Source of the DNA: Acidobacteriota bacterium
Lineage (GTDB): Bacteria; Acidobacteriota; Terriglobia; Terriglobales; Acidobacteriaceae
Length of the DNA stretch: 40,037 bases
Direction of reading: 5' to 3'
NCBI GenBank assembly: GCA_013285705.1
Contig: JABDHA010000036.1
Location: forward strand, 1-40,037
Positions 1-8,086 of the stretch are shown here, in pieces. The notes beneath the pieces are model-generated. The model made no database searches, was not told the origin of the DNA, and worked only from the letters and a program-made list of their open reading frames with translations. Position 1 is the first letter of the stretch. Each line of letters opens with the position of its first letter. The position numbers and the translations under genes are program-made.

Positions 1-663
1 GACACGCAGATTCAGATCATGGACGACAAGTCTGTGGAGCACGTTACCGGCCAGGGCGATTGCGGCAAGTTCATCTCCGGCCATCCCGGAATGCGACTGA
101 TCCGCGGCACCGTGCTCGGAAAGATGACCTTCACTGTGAAGGTAGACAATCCCGCTACAGTAAAGGCCCAGCTGGCAAAGATCGGCGGATTCAGCATCAA
201 CGACAATCCAGGTTCGTCGACGCTGAGTATCGCTGACAACGAGAGCCAGCCAATCGTACAGCTGCTTTCAGAATTCGGAACCAGCCAGAATGCCTCTGTG
301 TCTCCTACGACGCCGAAACCCGTCGAAGCCCCTGCTCCCATCCGTTCTCCAGCGTCCGTCGATGTTCGAGCGCACATGTACGTTCAGGAGGATGCGACGG
401 ACACTCCCCAAGCCGGTACGAGGGTCGTACAACTGCTTCGCAAGGGATGGCCCACAGCGCACATAGAGTCCCAGGTACAGAAGATTCCGACCCAGACAAT
501 GCCGGATGTAGCTCAGGTCAGATATTTCAATGCCTCGGATGAGGCGTTTGCGAATCGATGCCTTGAGCTATTGAAGCAGGCGTATCCGAACGCCCGCGCC
601 GTAAGGAGCGGCTTGTCTTCCCCGAAAGGACAACTCGAGGTCTGGCTGCCGAGGAAGCGTTAA
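1..663 (+). CDS. Hypothetical protein, C-terminal part (cut by left edge)
   Basis: The reading frame is open from base 1 to the TAA at 661-663. The first ATG is at 19, but no stop precedes it, so the true start probably lies outside the window. Two parts can be seen. The N-terminal part (about residues 25-95 of the visible 220) is rich in short alternating beta-like stretches. A Pro/Ser/Ala-rich linker follows. The C-terminal part (about 135-220) contains a YFNASDEAFA...YPNARAV...LEVWLP pattern. That pattern, a small alpha/beta unit with a Tyr-Asn-Ala-Ser start, loosely recalls the LytR_C-type or ligand-sensing C-terminal domains of bacterial cell-envelope proteins. I do not recognise the protein and assign no function. 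It is followed by gene-free DNA with a repeat, so it is not clearly in an operon with the next gene. Confidence 0.6.
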   Translation, partial: DTQIQIMDDKSVEHVTGQGDCGKFISGHPGMRLIRGTVLGKMTFTVKVDNPATVKAQLAKIGGFSINDNPGSSTLSIADNESQPIVQLLSEFGTSQNASVSPTTPKPVEAPAPIRSPASVDVRAHMYVQEDATDTPQAGTRVVQLLRKGWPTAHIESQVQKIPTQTMPDVAQVRYFNASDEAFANRCLELLKQAYPNARAVRSGLSSPKGQLEVWLPRKR

Positions 664-741
664 TCTGACTTTCATCGTGCTCTGATCATGAATCGCATCA
701 GCGTGGCCTACCAACAGCAACCTGCGGCACCATGGGTAACC

Positions 742-849
742 AGAAGCCGGCCAGCGTTTACGAATCGGCTTTTTCCCGGAGAATCTTGTCGGCTGATCGC
801 TCAGCGAGTGAGTCGCCGTTTGGCAGCAACCGAGCGACTGGCGCTGACG
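742..849 (+). repeat. Dispersed repeat copy A, left part
   Basis: This block aligns with 12027-12135 at roughly 80 % identity by eye over 108 bases. Conserved stretches include the TTTACGAATCGGCTTTT and GCGAGTGAGTCG segments. The outer end reads GGCCAGCGTTTACG, against GGCCAGTGTTTACG in the other copy. A right-end sequence of the same family lies at 943-984, so this copy may be a short element of about 220-240 bases. Confidence 0.7.
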
Positions 850-942
850 AACTTTCCCAGAAACCCCGTCGGTCTCAGGGAACCACCCCGGACGCCGAAT
901 GGAAACCGTTTTCAACGGCCCTAGTGGACTTTATCCTGCACT

Positions 943-984
943 GCTCAGAGCGTGATAACGACATTCCCGGACACTGGCGCGTTT
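943..984 (+). repeat. Dispersed repeat copy A, right end
   Basis: These 42 bases match 9928-9969 with only three mismatches by eye. The core is ATTCCCGGACACTGGCGC. Its reverse complement shares GCCAGTGT(N4)GAAT with the left end of copy A, so the two ends form imperfect terminal inverted repeats. Confidence 0.75.
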
Positions 985-1155
985 TGGTACGAATCTTCGA
1001 GCAAAGCTCGCCAGAGCTCAAACGGCGCACTGCCAAGTGATCCCGGGCCAGGAACAGGCAACATCAAACGGAACCGCCGCCCCAGCACCTGCGTACACCG
1101 ATACAAGCCCGGGATCCTGAGAAAAATAGCCGACGATGTGTGACAAGGGGGAAGC

Positions 1156-3588
1156 ATGAACGCTGATATACGACTCGCTTTACGGCAGTTGCGAAAAGCA
1201 CCTGGATTCGCGCTGACCGCCGTGCTCACACTGGCACTCGCCATTGGAGCCAATGCAATCGTCTTCAGCGTACTGAATGCGTTGATCCTGCGACCGCTCA
1301 ACGTGCCTCACCCCGAGAACCTCTTCATGCTGGAGCGCGCCTATGGGTCGGACACAAGTCCATCGGAGTCGTATCCGGATTACCGCGACCTGCGTGACCG
1401 GAACCGCAGCTTCGACTCGCTGGTGCTTTACAACATCATGGGCGGCGTTGGGCTCGACACCGGCCACGGAAACCCCTCCGTAGTCTGGCCCTATACCGTA
1501 AGCGGCAATTACTTCGATGCCCTGGGCATTCAGCCCTATCTTGGCCGCTTTATCCATGCTTCCGAAGAGCATGGGACGAACAGCGTGCCCGAGATCGTTC
1601 TGAGCTACGCGCTCTGGCACAGCCACTTCAACGGCGACCCTGCTGCGGTGGGCCGTACTGTCCAGATCAACAAGCATCCCTACACCATCATCGGCGTCGC
1701 TCCGCCGGACTTCCGCGGCACCGAACTCTTCTTTGCTCCCGATCTGTGGGCTCCCATCGTCGATTCGCCCCAAATCAGCGATTGGAGTTCGCTCGAGGAA
1801 CGTGGCAACCACTCCGCCTGGGCGATTGGCCACCTCAAGCCCGGAGTAACACCAGCCGCAGCGACTTCGGACTTGAACACCATTGCAGCGTCGCTGGCGA
1901 AGACCTATCCCAAATCCGATGATGGTCTGAAATTCTCCTTGTCCCGCCCCGGACTTGCCGGGAATACCCTCGGCCGGCCCACGCGCGCTTTTATGTTCGG
2001 GCTCATGCTTCTCGCCGGTCTTATCCTGCTTGCCGCCTGCGCCAATCTCGGCAGCCTGTTCGCCGCGCGTGCGGCGGATCGCTCGCGCGAAATCGCAGTT
2101 CGCATGGCTCTCGGATCGCGCCGTCAGCTCATCCTCCGCCAGCTTCTCACCGAAGCTGTTCTGGTTTCTCTGGCTGGAGGCATTTGCGGCATGGCAGGAG
2201 CCGCAGTCATCCTGCGTGCCCTCAGCACATGGCGGCCGATTCCGAATATCCCGATCAATGTGCCAGTCAATCCGGACGTGAGCACCTACGCTCTGGCCTT
2301 CCTGCTGGCCGTCTTCAGCGGGCTGTTCTTCGGCCTGGTTCCAGTCCGACAGATTCTCCGCTCCGATCCCTGGCAGATCATTCGCTCCGGGACCACCAGC
2401 GTCGGCAGCACACGCCGCTTTACCCTGCGCGACGTTCTGCTGGGCTTGCAAATCGCCATTTGCGCGGTTTTAGTCACCGCTTCGCTCGTCGCCGTGCGCG
2501 GCCTGGCTCGTTCGCTTGAGAGTAACTACGGCGTTCAGCCTAAGGGAGTGATGCTCGTACACACCGATCTGCAGATGGCTGGATATAACCCCGACCAGCG
2601 CGTGCAGATGCAGAAGCGCATGCTCGATGCCGCCAAGGCGATTCCAGGTGTCACTGCCGTGGGATATGCCGACCGGCTTCCGCTCAGTATTGGCGGTGGG
2701 GATTCCGACGTGTACACCGACACGACGACCGATTTCCGCCCAACGAAGGCCGCAGCCGATGCCCAGAACTTCAATGTCTCACCCGACTACTTCCGCGCCG
2801 CCGGGACCGCACTTCTGGCCGGCAGGACCTTCACCATGCACGATGAAGACAAGGCTCCTATCGTGGCCGTCGTGAATCGCGAATTTGCTCGAAAGCTCTT
2901 TGGGTCCTCCGACAAGGCAGTAGGTAGTCATTTCAAGTTCTGGGGTGGCAATCGGGCGGAGGTTATAGGCGTTGTGGAGGACGGTAAATACGAGACCCTT
3001 ACCGAAGACCGCAAGCCCGCCATGTTCTTTTCCTTTCTCCAACACCCTTCCAGCGACACCTGGCTCATCGTTCGCTCGCAACGTGACCCGCAAGAGATCG
3101 CCGCAGCATTGCAACGCTCCATGCGGAGCCTCGATCCAGCGCTGCCGCTCGAAATCAGAACCTGGAGCCGCGAGTTGGATTCGGCCCTCTTCGCCGCTCG
3201 CGTAGCCACCGTTTCTCTCGGCGTGCTTGGCTTGCTGGGCGCAATGCTGGCCATTACCGGCATCTTTGGCATGGCATCCTACACAGTCAGCAAACGCCTC
3301 CGCGAACTCGGCATTCGCATAGCGCTTGGAGCCGATCAACGTAAGGTGCTCGGCGCCGCGCTCGGACGTACCTTCCGGCTGCTCGCCATTGGATCGATAG
3401 CTGGCATGATCCTCGGCGTACTGGCAACCCGTGTCCTTTCGTCTATCGTGTATCAGGCCACGCCGAAGGACCCGGTCATCCTCGGCGGCGTCATTCTTAC
3501 CATGCTCTGCGTGGGCGTCCTCGCAGCCTTGGTGCCCGCGCGCCGTGCCCTCACCGTTGATCCGATGATTCTGCTTCGCGATGAATGA
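1156..3588 (+). CDS. ADOP-type orphan ABC permease (MacB/FtsX-like)
   Basis: An 810-residue inner-membrane permease. Residues 1-45 have a transmembrane helix (LTLALAIGANAIVFSVLNAL) after an LRQLRKAPGF motif. A MacB-type periplasmic core follows (about 50-265). Then comes a first FtsX block (about 278-400, with SREIAVRMALGSRR), a second periplasmic core, and a second FtsX block (about 677-810, with LRELGIRIALGADQRKV) ending in PARRALTVDPMILLRDE. This duplicated layout without an adjacent ATPase is the signature of the acidobacterial duplicated orphan permease family. Which ATPase, if any, it uses is unknown, and so is its substrate. The start is supported by AAGGGGGA 4 bases upstream. A 3' remnant of another such gene lies at 4811-4921 on the opposite strand. 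Confidence 0.93.
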   Translation: MNADIRLALRQLRKAPGFALTAVLTLALAIGANAIVFSVLNALILRPLNVPHPENLFMLERAYGSDTSPSESYPDYRDLRDRNRSFDSLVLYNIMGGVGLDTGHGNPSVVWPYTVSGNYFDALGIQPYLGRFIHASEEHGTNSVPEIVLSYALWHSHFNGDPAAVGRTVQINKHPYTIIGVAPPDFRGTELFFAPDLWAPIVDSPQISDWSSLEERGNHSAWAIGHLKPGVTPAAATSDLNTIAASLAKTYPKSDDGLKFSLSRPGLAGNTLGRPTRAFMFGLMLLAGLILLAACANLGSLFAARAADRSREIAVRMALGSRRQLILRQLLTEAVLVSLAGGICGMAGAAVILRALSTWRPIPNIPINVPVNPDVSTYALAFLLAVFSGLFFGLVPVRQILRSDPWQIIRSGTTSVGSTRRFTLRDVLLGLQIAICAVLVTASLVAVRGLARSLESNYGVQPKGVMLVHTDLQMAGYNPDQRVQMQKRMLDAAKAIPGVTAVGYADRLPLSIGGGDSDVYTDTTTDFRPTKAAADAQNFNVSPDYFRAAGTALLAGRTFTMHDEDKAPIVAVVNREFARKLFGSSDKAVGSHFKFWGGNRAEVIGVVEDGKYETLTEDRKPAMFFSFLQHPSSDTWLIVRSQRDPQEIAAALQRSMRSLDPALPLEIRTWSRELDSALFAARVATVSLGVLGLLGAMLAITGIFGMASYTVSKRLRELGIRIALGADQRKVLGAALGRTFRLLAIGSIAGMILGVLATRVLSSIVYQATPKDPVILGGVILTMLCVGVLAALVPARRALTVDPMILLRDE

Positions 3589-3968
3589 ATTGAAGCGACA
3601 AGTCGCAAGTTACTGATCGAGGTAAGCAATACGCTTTAAAAAACATGTGTTATGGTGGCTACACTCAAAACCATGGAATCGGTACGCCTGGCGGGTGAAC
3701 AGCTCCTTCACGCACTCAGTGAAGCTGACGCTGCTGAACCATCTCCTGCTGTACAACTTTCCATCGCGGAAGACACCCCAGGACTATCTTCGATTTCTTC
3801 CGCTCGTTCGAGAGCAATGGCTTGTCCTCCTATCTCTGTTGCCAGTCCTGGAGGGTGTTGCTAGAATTCGACCACTCCCCATCCATATTTCCTTCTGCGG
3901 AGCATTCATTGGCGACAGTGTCTCCTGGGCGTCTGGTTCACCGTACCCATCCTGCACCATTCGTCCGC
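3589..3968. other. Gene-free stretch, 380 bases
   Basis: The competing reading frames here (for example the one starting at 3647) show no family resemblance and no ribosome-binding site. Just after the permease stop, 3597-3618 resembles the left end of the dispersed repeat. I see nothing else identifiable. The region could hold decayed coding sequence, and the frame of the next gene is open upstream to 3822. Confidence 0.45.
3597..3618 (+). repeat. Possible degenerate left end of the dispersed repeat (copy G)
   Basis: GACAAGTCG followed by CAAGT and TACTGATC resembles the start of copy C at 10561-10586, allowing single-base gaps. It lies 8 bases after the permease stop codon. The match is short and gapped, so this is tentative. 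Confidence 0.3.
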
Positions 3969-4652
3969 ATGCTCGACAAATACTTCTATCTCGGCATGTC
4001 GCTGCTCATCCTGGTTCTGGTCACGGCGATGTTCAGCACCACTGTGCCCGCCCGGCTGTTTCATCCGAAGATTGCTCCGCCCTATATCGTGTGGCTGCAC
4101 GGTGCTGTCTTCGACGGATGGGTTCTGTTCTTCATCCTGCAGTCGGGGTTGGTAAAGATCCGCAAGACACGCTGGCATCGCACCATCGGATGGTTCGGAC
4201 TTGCGCTTGGCATCGCTGTCGTTGGGTTGGGAGTCTCGACCACGATCGTCATGCACCGTTTCGAATTCCTGACGCTCCACCAGGGCCAGGACGCAATCAC
4301 CAGTATTTCCATCCCGCTATGGGACATGACGTCCTTCGCAGTGGCTTTCAGCCTGGCGATCCTCTGGCGGAAGAAGCTGGAATACCATCGTCGGCTCATC
4401 CTCATTGCATCGTGCGCGTTGACAGCCGCGGCATGGGGAAGACTGCCCGCGTCAGTGCTGCCCGGGTTCTGGTTCTACGCGGGCGTTGACCTGTTGATCA
4501 TGATGGGAGCAGCCCGTGATCTCCTCGTAAACCGCAAGATTCACCGCGTATATCTCATCGCCCTGCCGCTATTGATTGCCGGTCAGTTTGTGATCTCGCA
4601 GATCACCGTTACAGAGTCATGGAAGCGCCTCGCACACTTCATCCTGTTCTGA
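3969..4652 (+). CDS. Small multi-pass membrane protein, possibly haem-binding
   Basis: A 227-residue, strongly hydrophobic protein with about seven predicted membrane spans (near residues 7-25, 40-62, 72-92, 112-132, 143-158, 162-178 and 188-206). Conserved-looking histidines sit at helix edges in VWLHG (H44), RWHRTIGW (H70) and EYHRRLIL (H140). That spacing is reminiscent of small bacterial membrane proteins of the DUF2306 kind or of b-type haem proteins, but this is inference. The start chosen is ATG 3969, just before the first hydrophobic segment. The frame is open to 3822, and no good Shine-Dalgarno precedes either option. It is isolated between repeat-like sequences and has no obvious operon partner. 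Confidence 0.65.
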   Translation: MLDKYFYLGMSLLILVLVTAMFSTTVPARLFHPKIAPPYIVWLHGAVFDGWVLFFILQSGLVKIRKTRWHRTIGWFGLALGIAVVGLGVSTTIVMHRFEFLTLHQGQDAITSISIPLWDMTSFAVAFSLAILWRKKLEYHRRLILIASCALTAAAWGRLPASVLPGFWFYAGVDLLIMMGAARDLLVNRKIHRVYLIALPLLIAGQFVISQITVTESWKRLAHFILF

Positions 4653-4657
4653 AACGG

Positions 4658-4683
4658 GCGAATAACCGCCAAACCGGACATGA
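4658..4683 (+). repeat. Possible degenerate right end of the dispersed repeat (copy F)
   Basis: GCGAATAACCGCCAAACC followed by GGACA resembles the GCGTAATAACGCCATTCCC and GGACA part of the copy at 9928-9969, with one inserted base and a few mismatches. It starts 5 bases after the stop of the membrane-protein gene. Tentative. Confidence 0.35.
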
Positions 4684-4810
4684 CTCAAACGCAACGGCGT
4701 TTCTCAGGACTGATCCGCTGAGTGCCGCTTAACCGCGATTCAGTCGGTGTATGGGACTGTTGTCGATGACTGAGATTTGCGGCGATCTGACTACCGTTGC
4801 CATATCTGAA

Positions 4811-4921
4811 TTACTCCGCGCGCAAAGCCTGCATGGGATCAACTTTGGAGGCGCGCGCGGCAAGCAGCCACAAGGCGAGGAGCGCAATCGCGAGTGAGAC
4901 CGAAAGAGGCAGCGATGCCGG
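4811..4921 (-). pseudogene. 3' remnant of an ADOP/FtsX permease gene
   Basis: Read on the minus strand, the last 36 codons encode a hydrophobic helix followed by AARASKVDPMQALRAE and a TAA stop. This is the hallmark C-terminus of ADOP permeases (compare PARRALTVDPMILLRDE at the end of the gene at 1156-3588). Upstream of this the frame loses all resemblance within about 40 codons. No FtsX domain, start codon or ribosome-binding site remains, so this is a deletion relic rather than a small gene. Confidence 0.75.
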
Positions 4922-5080
4922 CGACTGTGCCAGCACGAGAATCAGTAATGATAAATCGGCTTGTGGGAAGCTATTCGTTTTGTGTGGACAGGATATTGGC
5001 GTGGAGAACCTCGTGGCATCTCGTGTCAATAGACCCACATCGTTCGCTTCAGAGATAGATGACGAGATATATTTCAGTGC

Positions 5081-6580
5081 ATGAATACCGGACGCATGCT
5101 CTACACGACCGCTCTATTCCCAATTCTTCTGCCGGTTGCGTTACACGCACAACCCTGTGAGAGACTCTCGCAACTTGCCTCGTCAACAGTATCGATCACG
5201 CTTGCAAAGGTTGTGGACGCGGGAAATCTCACACCCGCTGGAAGCACGAATGCGCTTCCCAATCTGCCACCTTTCTGTCGCGTAGCTGCAGATCTCAAGC
5301 CGACTCCAGACTCCGACATCCATATTGAAGTATGGCTCCCCATGGCACAGTGGAACGGAAAGTTTCTCGCCATTGGCAGTGGTGGCTGGGGAGGTTCCCT
5401 CTCCTACGACGAAATGGCCGATGCGCTGCGCCGTGGCTATGCAACGAGCGCCACCGACGATGGCCACACCGGTCCAAGCGCTTCGTTCGTCGTTGGCCAT
5501 CCGGAGAAGCTGATCGATTTCGCCTACCGCGCCGAGCATGAGATGACTGTCGAAGCCAAGACCCTCATCCGCGCGTTCTATGGTAGTGATCCGCGGTACT
5601 CCTTCTGGAACGGGTGCTCTGGCGGCGGGCGAGAGGGACTGCTGCAGGCCTCCCGCTATCCGGATGAGTTCGACGGCATCATCGCAGGCGACCCGGCAAA
5701 CATCCGTCGAAACTCATGGGCGCTCGAGCTGGCCGTTCAGACTTTCAGGGATCCCGAAGCTTATATCCCACCCGCGAGGTATCCGATGATCCATCGCGCG
5801 GTTCTCGAGGCCTGCGATGCGAAGGATGGACTGAAGGACGGGCTGATCGAAGCCCCGGAGAGCTGTAACGTGGACTTCAAGAGCCTGCAATGTAAGGCGT
5901 CGGACGGCCTCGATTGCCTTACAGCACGTCAGGTCCAAACCGCCCAAACTATAACGAGTCCAGTTGCGACCAAGACGGGCAAGATCCTGTTTCCGCGCGT
6001 GGAACCTGGGACTGAACTTCGCTGGAGCCGGCTCGCTGGAGGGCCCCAGCCAGCAGATCTGTTTCTGGATGAGTTCCGTTACGTTGTATATCAGGATCCC
6101 AATTGGGACTGGCGAAGCTTCAACCTTGAACGCGACTCCGCCAAGGCGCACGCAATAGATAAGAACGTTGACGAACTCAATCCAGACCTTAGGGCCTTCG
6201 CGAAACATGGCGGAAAGCTGCTCCTGTATCACGGATGGGCGGACCAGCAGGTAGCCCCAGGCTCCAGCGTTGAGTTCTACAAAGCGGTGCTGGACGAGAG
6301 CGGAGGTCTTGAACAAACCACGGACTGGGTCCGTCTCTTCATGGCTCCCGGTATGGCACACTGCTCAGGCGGAGAGGGTCCTGATACCTTCGACAAGATC
6401 GGCTTAATTGAACAGTGGGTCGAGCGGGGCAAGGCTCCTGAGCAGATCATCGCTGCTCACAAGACCGCAGGTAAGATTGATCGGACCCGTCCTCTCTGCC
6501 CTTATCCGCAGGTTGCCCACTACGACGGTGCTGGGAACATCGACGAGGCATCGAATTTCAGCTGCCGTTTGCCTAAATAG
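5081..6580 (+). CDS. Tannase/feruloyl esterase family protein, secreted
   Basis: A 499-residue serine esterase of the tannase/feruloyl esterase family (Pfam PF07519), which hydrolyses ester bonds of gallate or ferulate in plant phenolics. It carries the full CS-D-HC arrangement: Cys179-Ser180 in NGCSGGGREG (nucleophile elbow), Asp388 in HGWADQQV, and His427-Cys428 in GMAHCSGG. The two cysteines are expected to form a disulfide bringing Ser and His together. An acidic DAKDGLKDGLIEAP loop near 246-259 fits the family's calcium site. The N-terminus has a signal peptide, cleaved after LHA (about residue 23), so the enzyme is exported. ATG 5081 is used; ATG 5096 would also keep the signal peptide. 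The protein is full length for the family. Its exact substrate cannot be told from sequence. Confidence 0.93.
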   Translation: MNTGRMLYTTALFPILLPVALHAQPCERLSQLASSTVSITLAKVVDAGNLTPAGSTNALPNLPPFCRVAADLKPTPDSDIHIEVWLPMAQWNGKFLAIGSGGWGGSLSYDEMADALRRGYATSATDDGHTGPSASFVVGHPEKLIDFAYRAEHEMTVEAKTLIRAFYGSDPRYSFWNGCSGGGREGLLQASRYPDEFDGIIAGDPANIRRNSWALELAVQTFRDPEAYIPPARYPMIHRAVLEACDAKDGLKDGLIEAPESCNVDFKSLQCKASDGLDCLTARQVQTAQTITSPVATKTGKILFPRVEPGTELRWSRLAGGPQPADLFLDEFRYVVYQDPNWDWRSFNLERDSAKAHAIDKNVDELNPDLRAFAKHGGKLLLYHGWADQQVAPGSSVEFYKAVLDESGGLEQTTDWVRLFMAPGMAHCSGGEGPDTFDKIGLIEQWVERGKAPEQIIAAHKTAGKIDRTRPLCPYPQVAHYDGAGNIDEASNFSCRLPK

Positions 6581-6628
6581 CCCACATTGCGCCGACGTTT
6601 TTCTGGAGATAGTAATCGGCTGTCCGGA

Positions 6629-6651
6629 CATTCCTCAACACTAGCGCGTTT
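6629..6651 (+). repeat. Degenerate right end of the dispersed repeat (copy E)
   Basis: ACACTAGCGCGTTT (6638-6651) matches ACACTGGCGCGTTT of the 9928-9969 copy in 13 of 14 positions and is preceded by CATTCC in both. It lies about 50 bases after the tannase stop. Confidence 0.5.
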
Positions 6652-6720
6652 CCCATCACTAATCCGTCGTGAACGACACAAAACTGAGCCGGTTGATCGC
6701 ATTTACCCTTTTCCCTCAAT

Positions 6721-7137
6721 TCAACAGAATTGAGAACCGGGTGCGGCGAGGATAGTTGGTAAGGGAGCTCCACTGAGAGCTGTGACTTTTTCGGGCACGC
6801 AGCAAGCTTTGCTCAATCTCGTAAGGTCAGCCTGCATTGTTTTATCTTCGCTTAGAACGGAGAGTATTTCGCCAAGGATTTTGACTGCGCCGGCGTGCTT
6901 CGGCGGAACAATTTTGTAGTGCATCCACTTGCCCTCGCGGCGAGCCGCGACGATGCCCGCACGTCGCAGGTAAGCGAGATGCCGCGAAATCTTGGGCTGA
7001 CTTAACCCAAGTATCTCCACGAAATAGCAAACGCACACTTCTTTGCCGTTCATCAGGTTCAGCAACCTCAATCGGGTGCGATCCGCCAGCGCGGCAAACA
7101 GCAGAGCCAGATCGTAGTTTTTCAGAGAATGACTCAT
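6721..7137 (-). CDS. arsR: ArsR-family arsenic-responsive repressor
   Basis: A 138-residue winged-helix repressor of the ArsR/SmtB family. The metalloid-binding motif EVCVCYF has Cys35 and Cys37 at the start of the recognition region, as in arsenite sensors (the family form is ELCVCDL). The helix-turn-helix is LSQPKISRHLAYLRRAGIV (about 45-63) and the wing is RREGKWMHYKI. A further Cys-Cys pair (112-113) and a C-terminal Cys138 could be additional As(III) or metal ligands. The start is ATG 7135-7137; the frame is open further upstream, but that would run through the arsM promoter. The gene is divergent from arsM-arsC-acr3, which it is expected to repress until arsenite binds. No Shine-Dalgarno is visible, and the transcript may be leaderless. 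Confidence 0.93.
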   Translation of the reverse strand: MSHSLKNYDLALLFAALADRTRLRLLNLMNGKEVCVCYFVEILGLSQPKISRHLAYLRRAGIVAARREGKWMHYKIVPPKHAGAVKILGEILSVLSEDKTMQADLTRLSKACCVPEKVTALSGAPLPTILAAPGSQFC

Positions 7138-7212
7138 AGCCCAATAATATACGCCTTGACAGATATGTCCAGCAGAGAATACATTCGCTTTAGCGTATGC
7201 GAGGAGGACTCC
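7138..7212. promoter_or_regulatory. Divergent arsR/arsM promoter-operator region
   Basis: On the plus strand TTGACA (7156-7161) and ATACAT (7179-7184) are 17 bases apart, a good sigma-70-type promoter for arsM. On the minus strand TGGACA (7171-7166) and TATTAT (7149-7144) are 16 bases apart, which would start arsR transcription at or next to its ATG. The two promoters overlap. Candidate operator half-sites ATACGC (7149-7154) and GCGTAT (7193-7198) form an inverted pair around the promoters, and CGCTTTAGCG (7186-7195) is a local hairpin-like motif. GAGGAGGA before 7213 is the arsM ribosome-binding site. Confidence 0.65.
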
Positions 7213-8052
7213 ATGGAATCGACAACTGTTAAGGAACAAGTAAAGGAGAAGTACGGAAGTGCCGCTCGCTCTGTGGCGCAATCCGGTAGCGTGCAGGCAT
7301 GTTGTGACTCTGGCCTTCGCTGCTGCGATCCCATTACCACCAATCTCTACAGTACGGATCAAACGGGAGTGATCCCGGAGAATGCAGTCCTGGCTTCGCT
7401 TGGCTGCGGCAATCCGACCGCATTAATTGATCTTCGCCCCGGAGAAATAGTCCTCGACCTGGGTTCAGGAGGCGGTATCGACGTTCTCCTCTCCGCTCAG
7501 CGCGTCGGTCCAACAGGCAAAGCGTACGGCCTCGATATGACGGATGACATGCTGGCGCTGGCCCGCGAAAACCAGAAGCAAGCGGAGGTTACGAACGTCG
7601 AGTTCCTGAAGGGCGAGATCGAGAACATCCCACTCCCTGGTAGCTCAGTTGATGTCGTCATCTCGAATTGCGTCATCAATCTCTCCGCTGATAAAGATCG
7701 CGTTCTTCGTGAAGCCTTCCGCGTGTTGAAACCCGGCGGACGGTTCGCAGTCTCCGATGTGGTCGTGCGTGGCAGTGTACCGGAAGCGGTGCGCAAGAGC
7801 ATGCTTCTCTGGGTGGGCTGCATCGCCGGAGCGCTCGAAGAGAGCGACTATCTCGCAAAGCTGAGAGCCGCCGGATTCGAAGATGTGTCCGTCGAGCCAA
7901 CGCGCGTCTACAACGTCGAAGATGCCCGCCAGTTTCTTACCGAAGCAGGCGTTGATGTGGACGCGATTGCTCCCCAAGTCAATGAGAAGTTCTTCAGTGC
8001 CTTCGTGCGGGCCAACAAGTCGAAAGCGGCATGCTGTCAAGCTGGATGCTGA
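7213..8052 (+). CDS. arsM: Arsenite S-adenosylmethionine methyltransferase
   Basis: A 279-residue cytosolic enzyme that methylates As(III) using SAM. The class I methyltransferase motif LDLGSGGG is at 81-88, with GLDMTDDML as motif II. The three cysteines needed for As(III) methylation are present: Cys65 (SLGCGNP), Cys153 (SNCVINL) and Cys203 (WVGCIAG). Extra cysteines cluster at the N-terminus (CCDSGLRCC, 30-38) and at the C-terminus (CCQAGC), a typical variable feature. The start is ATG 7213 after a strong GAGGAGGA. It is the first gene of arsM-arsC-acr3, separated from arsC by 34 bases. Confidence 0.95.
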   Translation: MESTTVKEQVKEKYGSAARSVAQSGSVQACCDSGLRCCDPITTNLYSTDQTGVIPENAVLASLGCGNPTALIDLRPGEIVLDLGSGGGIDVLLSAQRVGPTGKAYGLDMTDDMLALARENQKQAEVTNVEFLKGEIENIPLPGSSVDVVISNCVINLSADKDRVLREAFRVLKPGGRFAVSDVVVRGSVPEAVRKSMLLWVGCIAGALEESDYLAKLRAAGFEDVSVEPTRVYNVEDARQFLTEAGVDVDAIAPQVNEKFFSAFVRANKSKAACCQAGC

Positions 8053-8086
8053 ACACCTGCGATTACAGAAACAAGGGAATAACAAG

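Larger units (their letters stand above)
664..1155. other. Gene-free stretch with a bounded dispersed repeat
   Basis: No convincing gene lies in this 492-base interval; the short reading frames here lack ribosome-binding sites and family resemblance. The middle (about 742-984) holds dispersed repeat copy A with both of its ends. The last bases contain the Shine-Dalgarno sequence AAGGGGGA (1145-1152) of the permease at 1156. Confidence 0.6.
4653..5080. other. Gene-poor stretch holding a repeat end and a permease relic
   Basis: This contains a degenerate repeat end (4658-4683) and the 3' remnant of an ADOP permease on the minus strand (4811-4921). The rest (4925-5080) must include the tannase promoter, but I cannot pick a convincing -35/-10 pair and see no Shine-Dalgarno directly before 5081. 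Confidence 0.5.

Noticed and set aside
1180..2451. A 423-codon open frame antisense to the ADOP permease
   Set aside because: It mirrors the GC-rich codon positions of the real gene, has charged low-information composition, and lacks a ribosome-binding site and family motifs.
3647..4489. A 280-codon plus-strand frame overlapping the membrane protein
   Set aside because: Cys/His/Arg-rich shadow of the hydrophobic gene in the neighbouring frame; no recognisable motif.
5714..6361. A 215-codon frame antisense to the tannase gene
   Set aside because: No domain resemblance; the plus-strand enzyme has its complete catalytic set.
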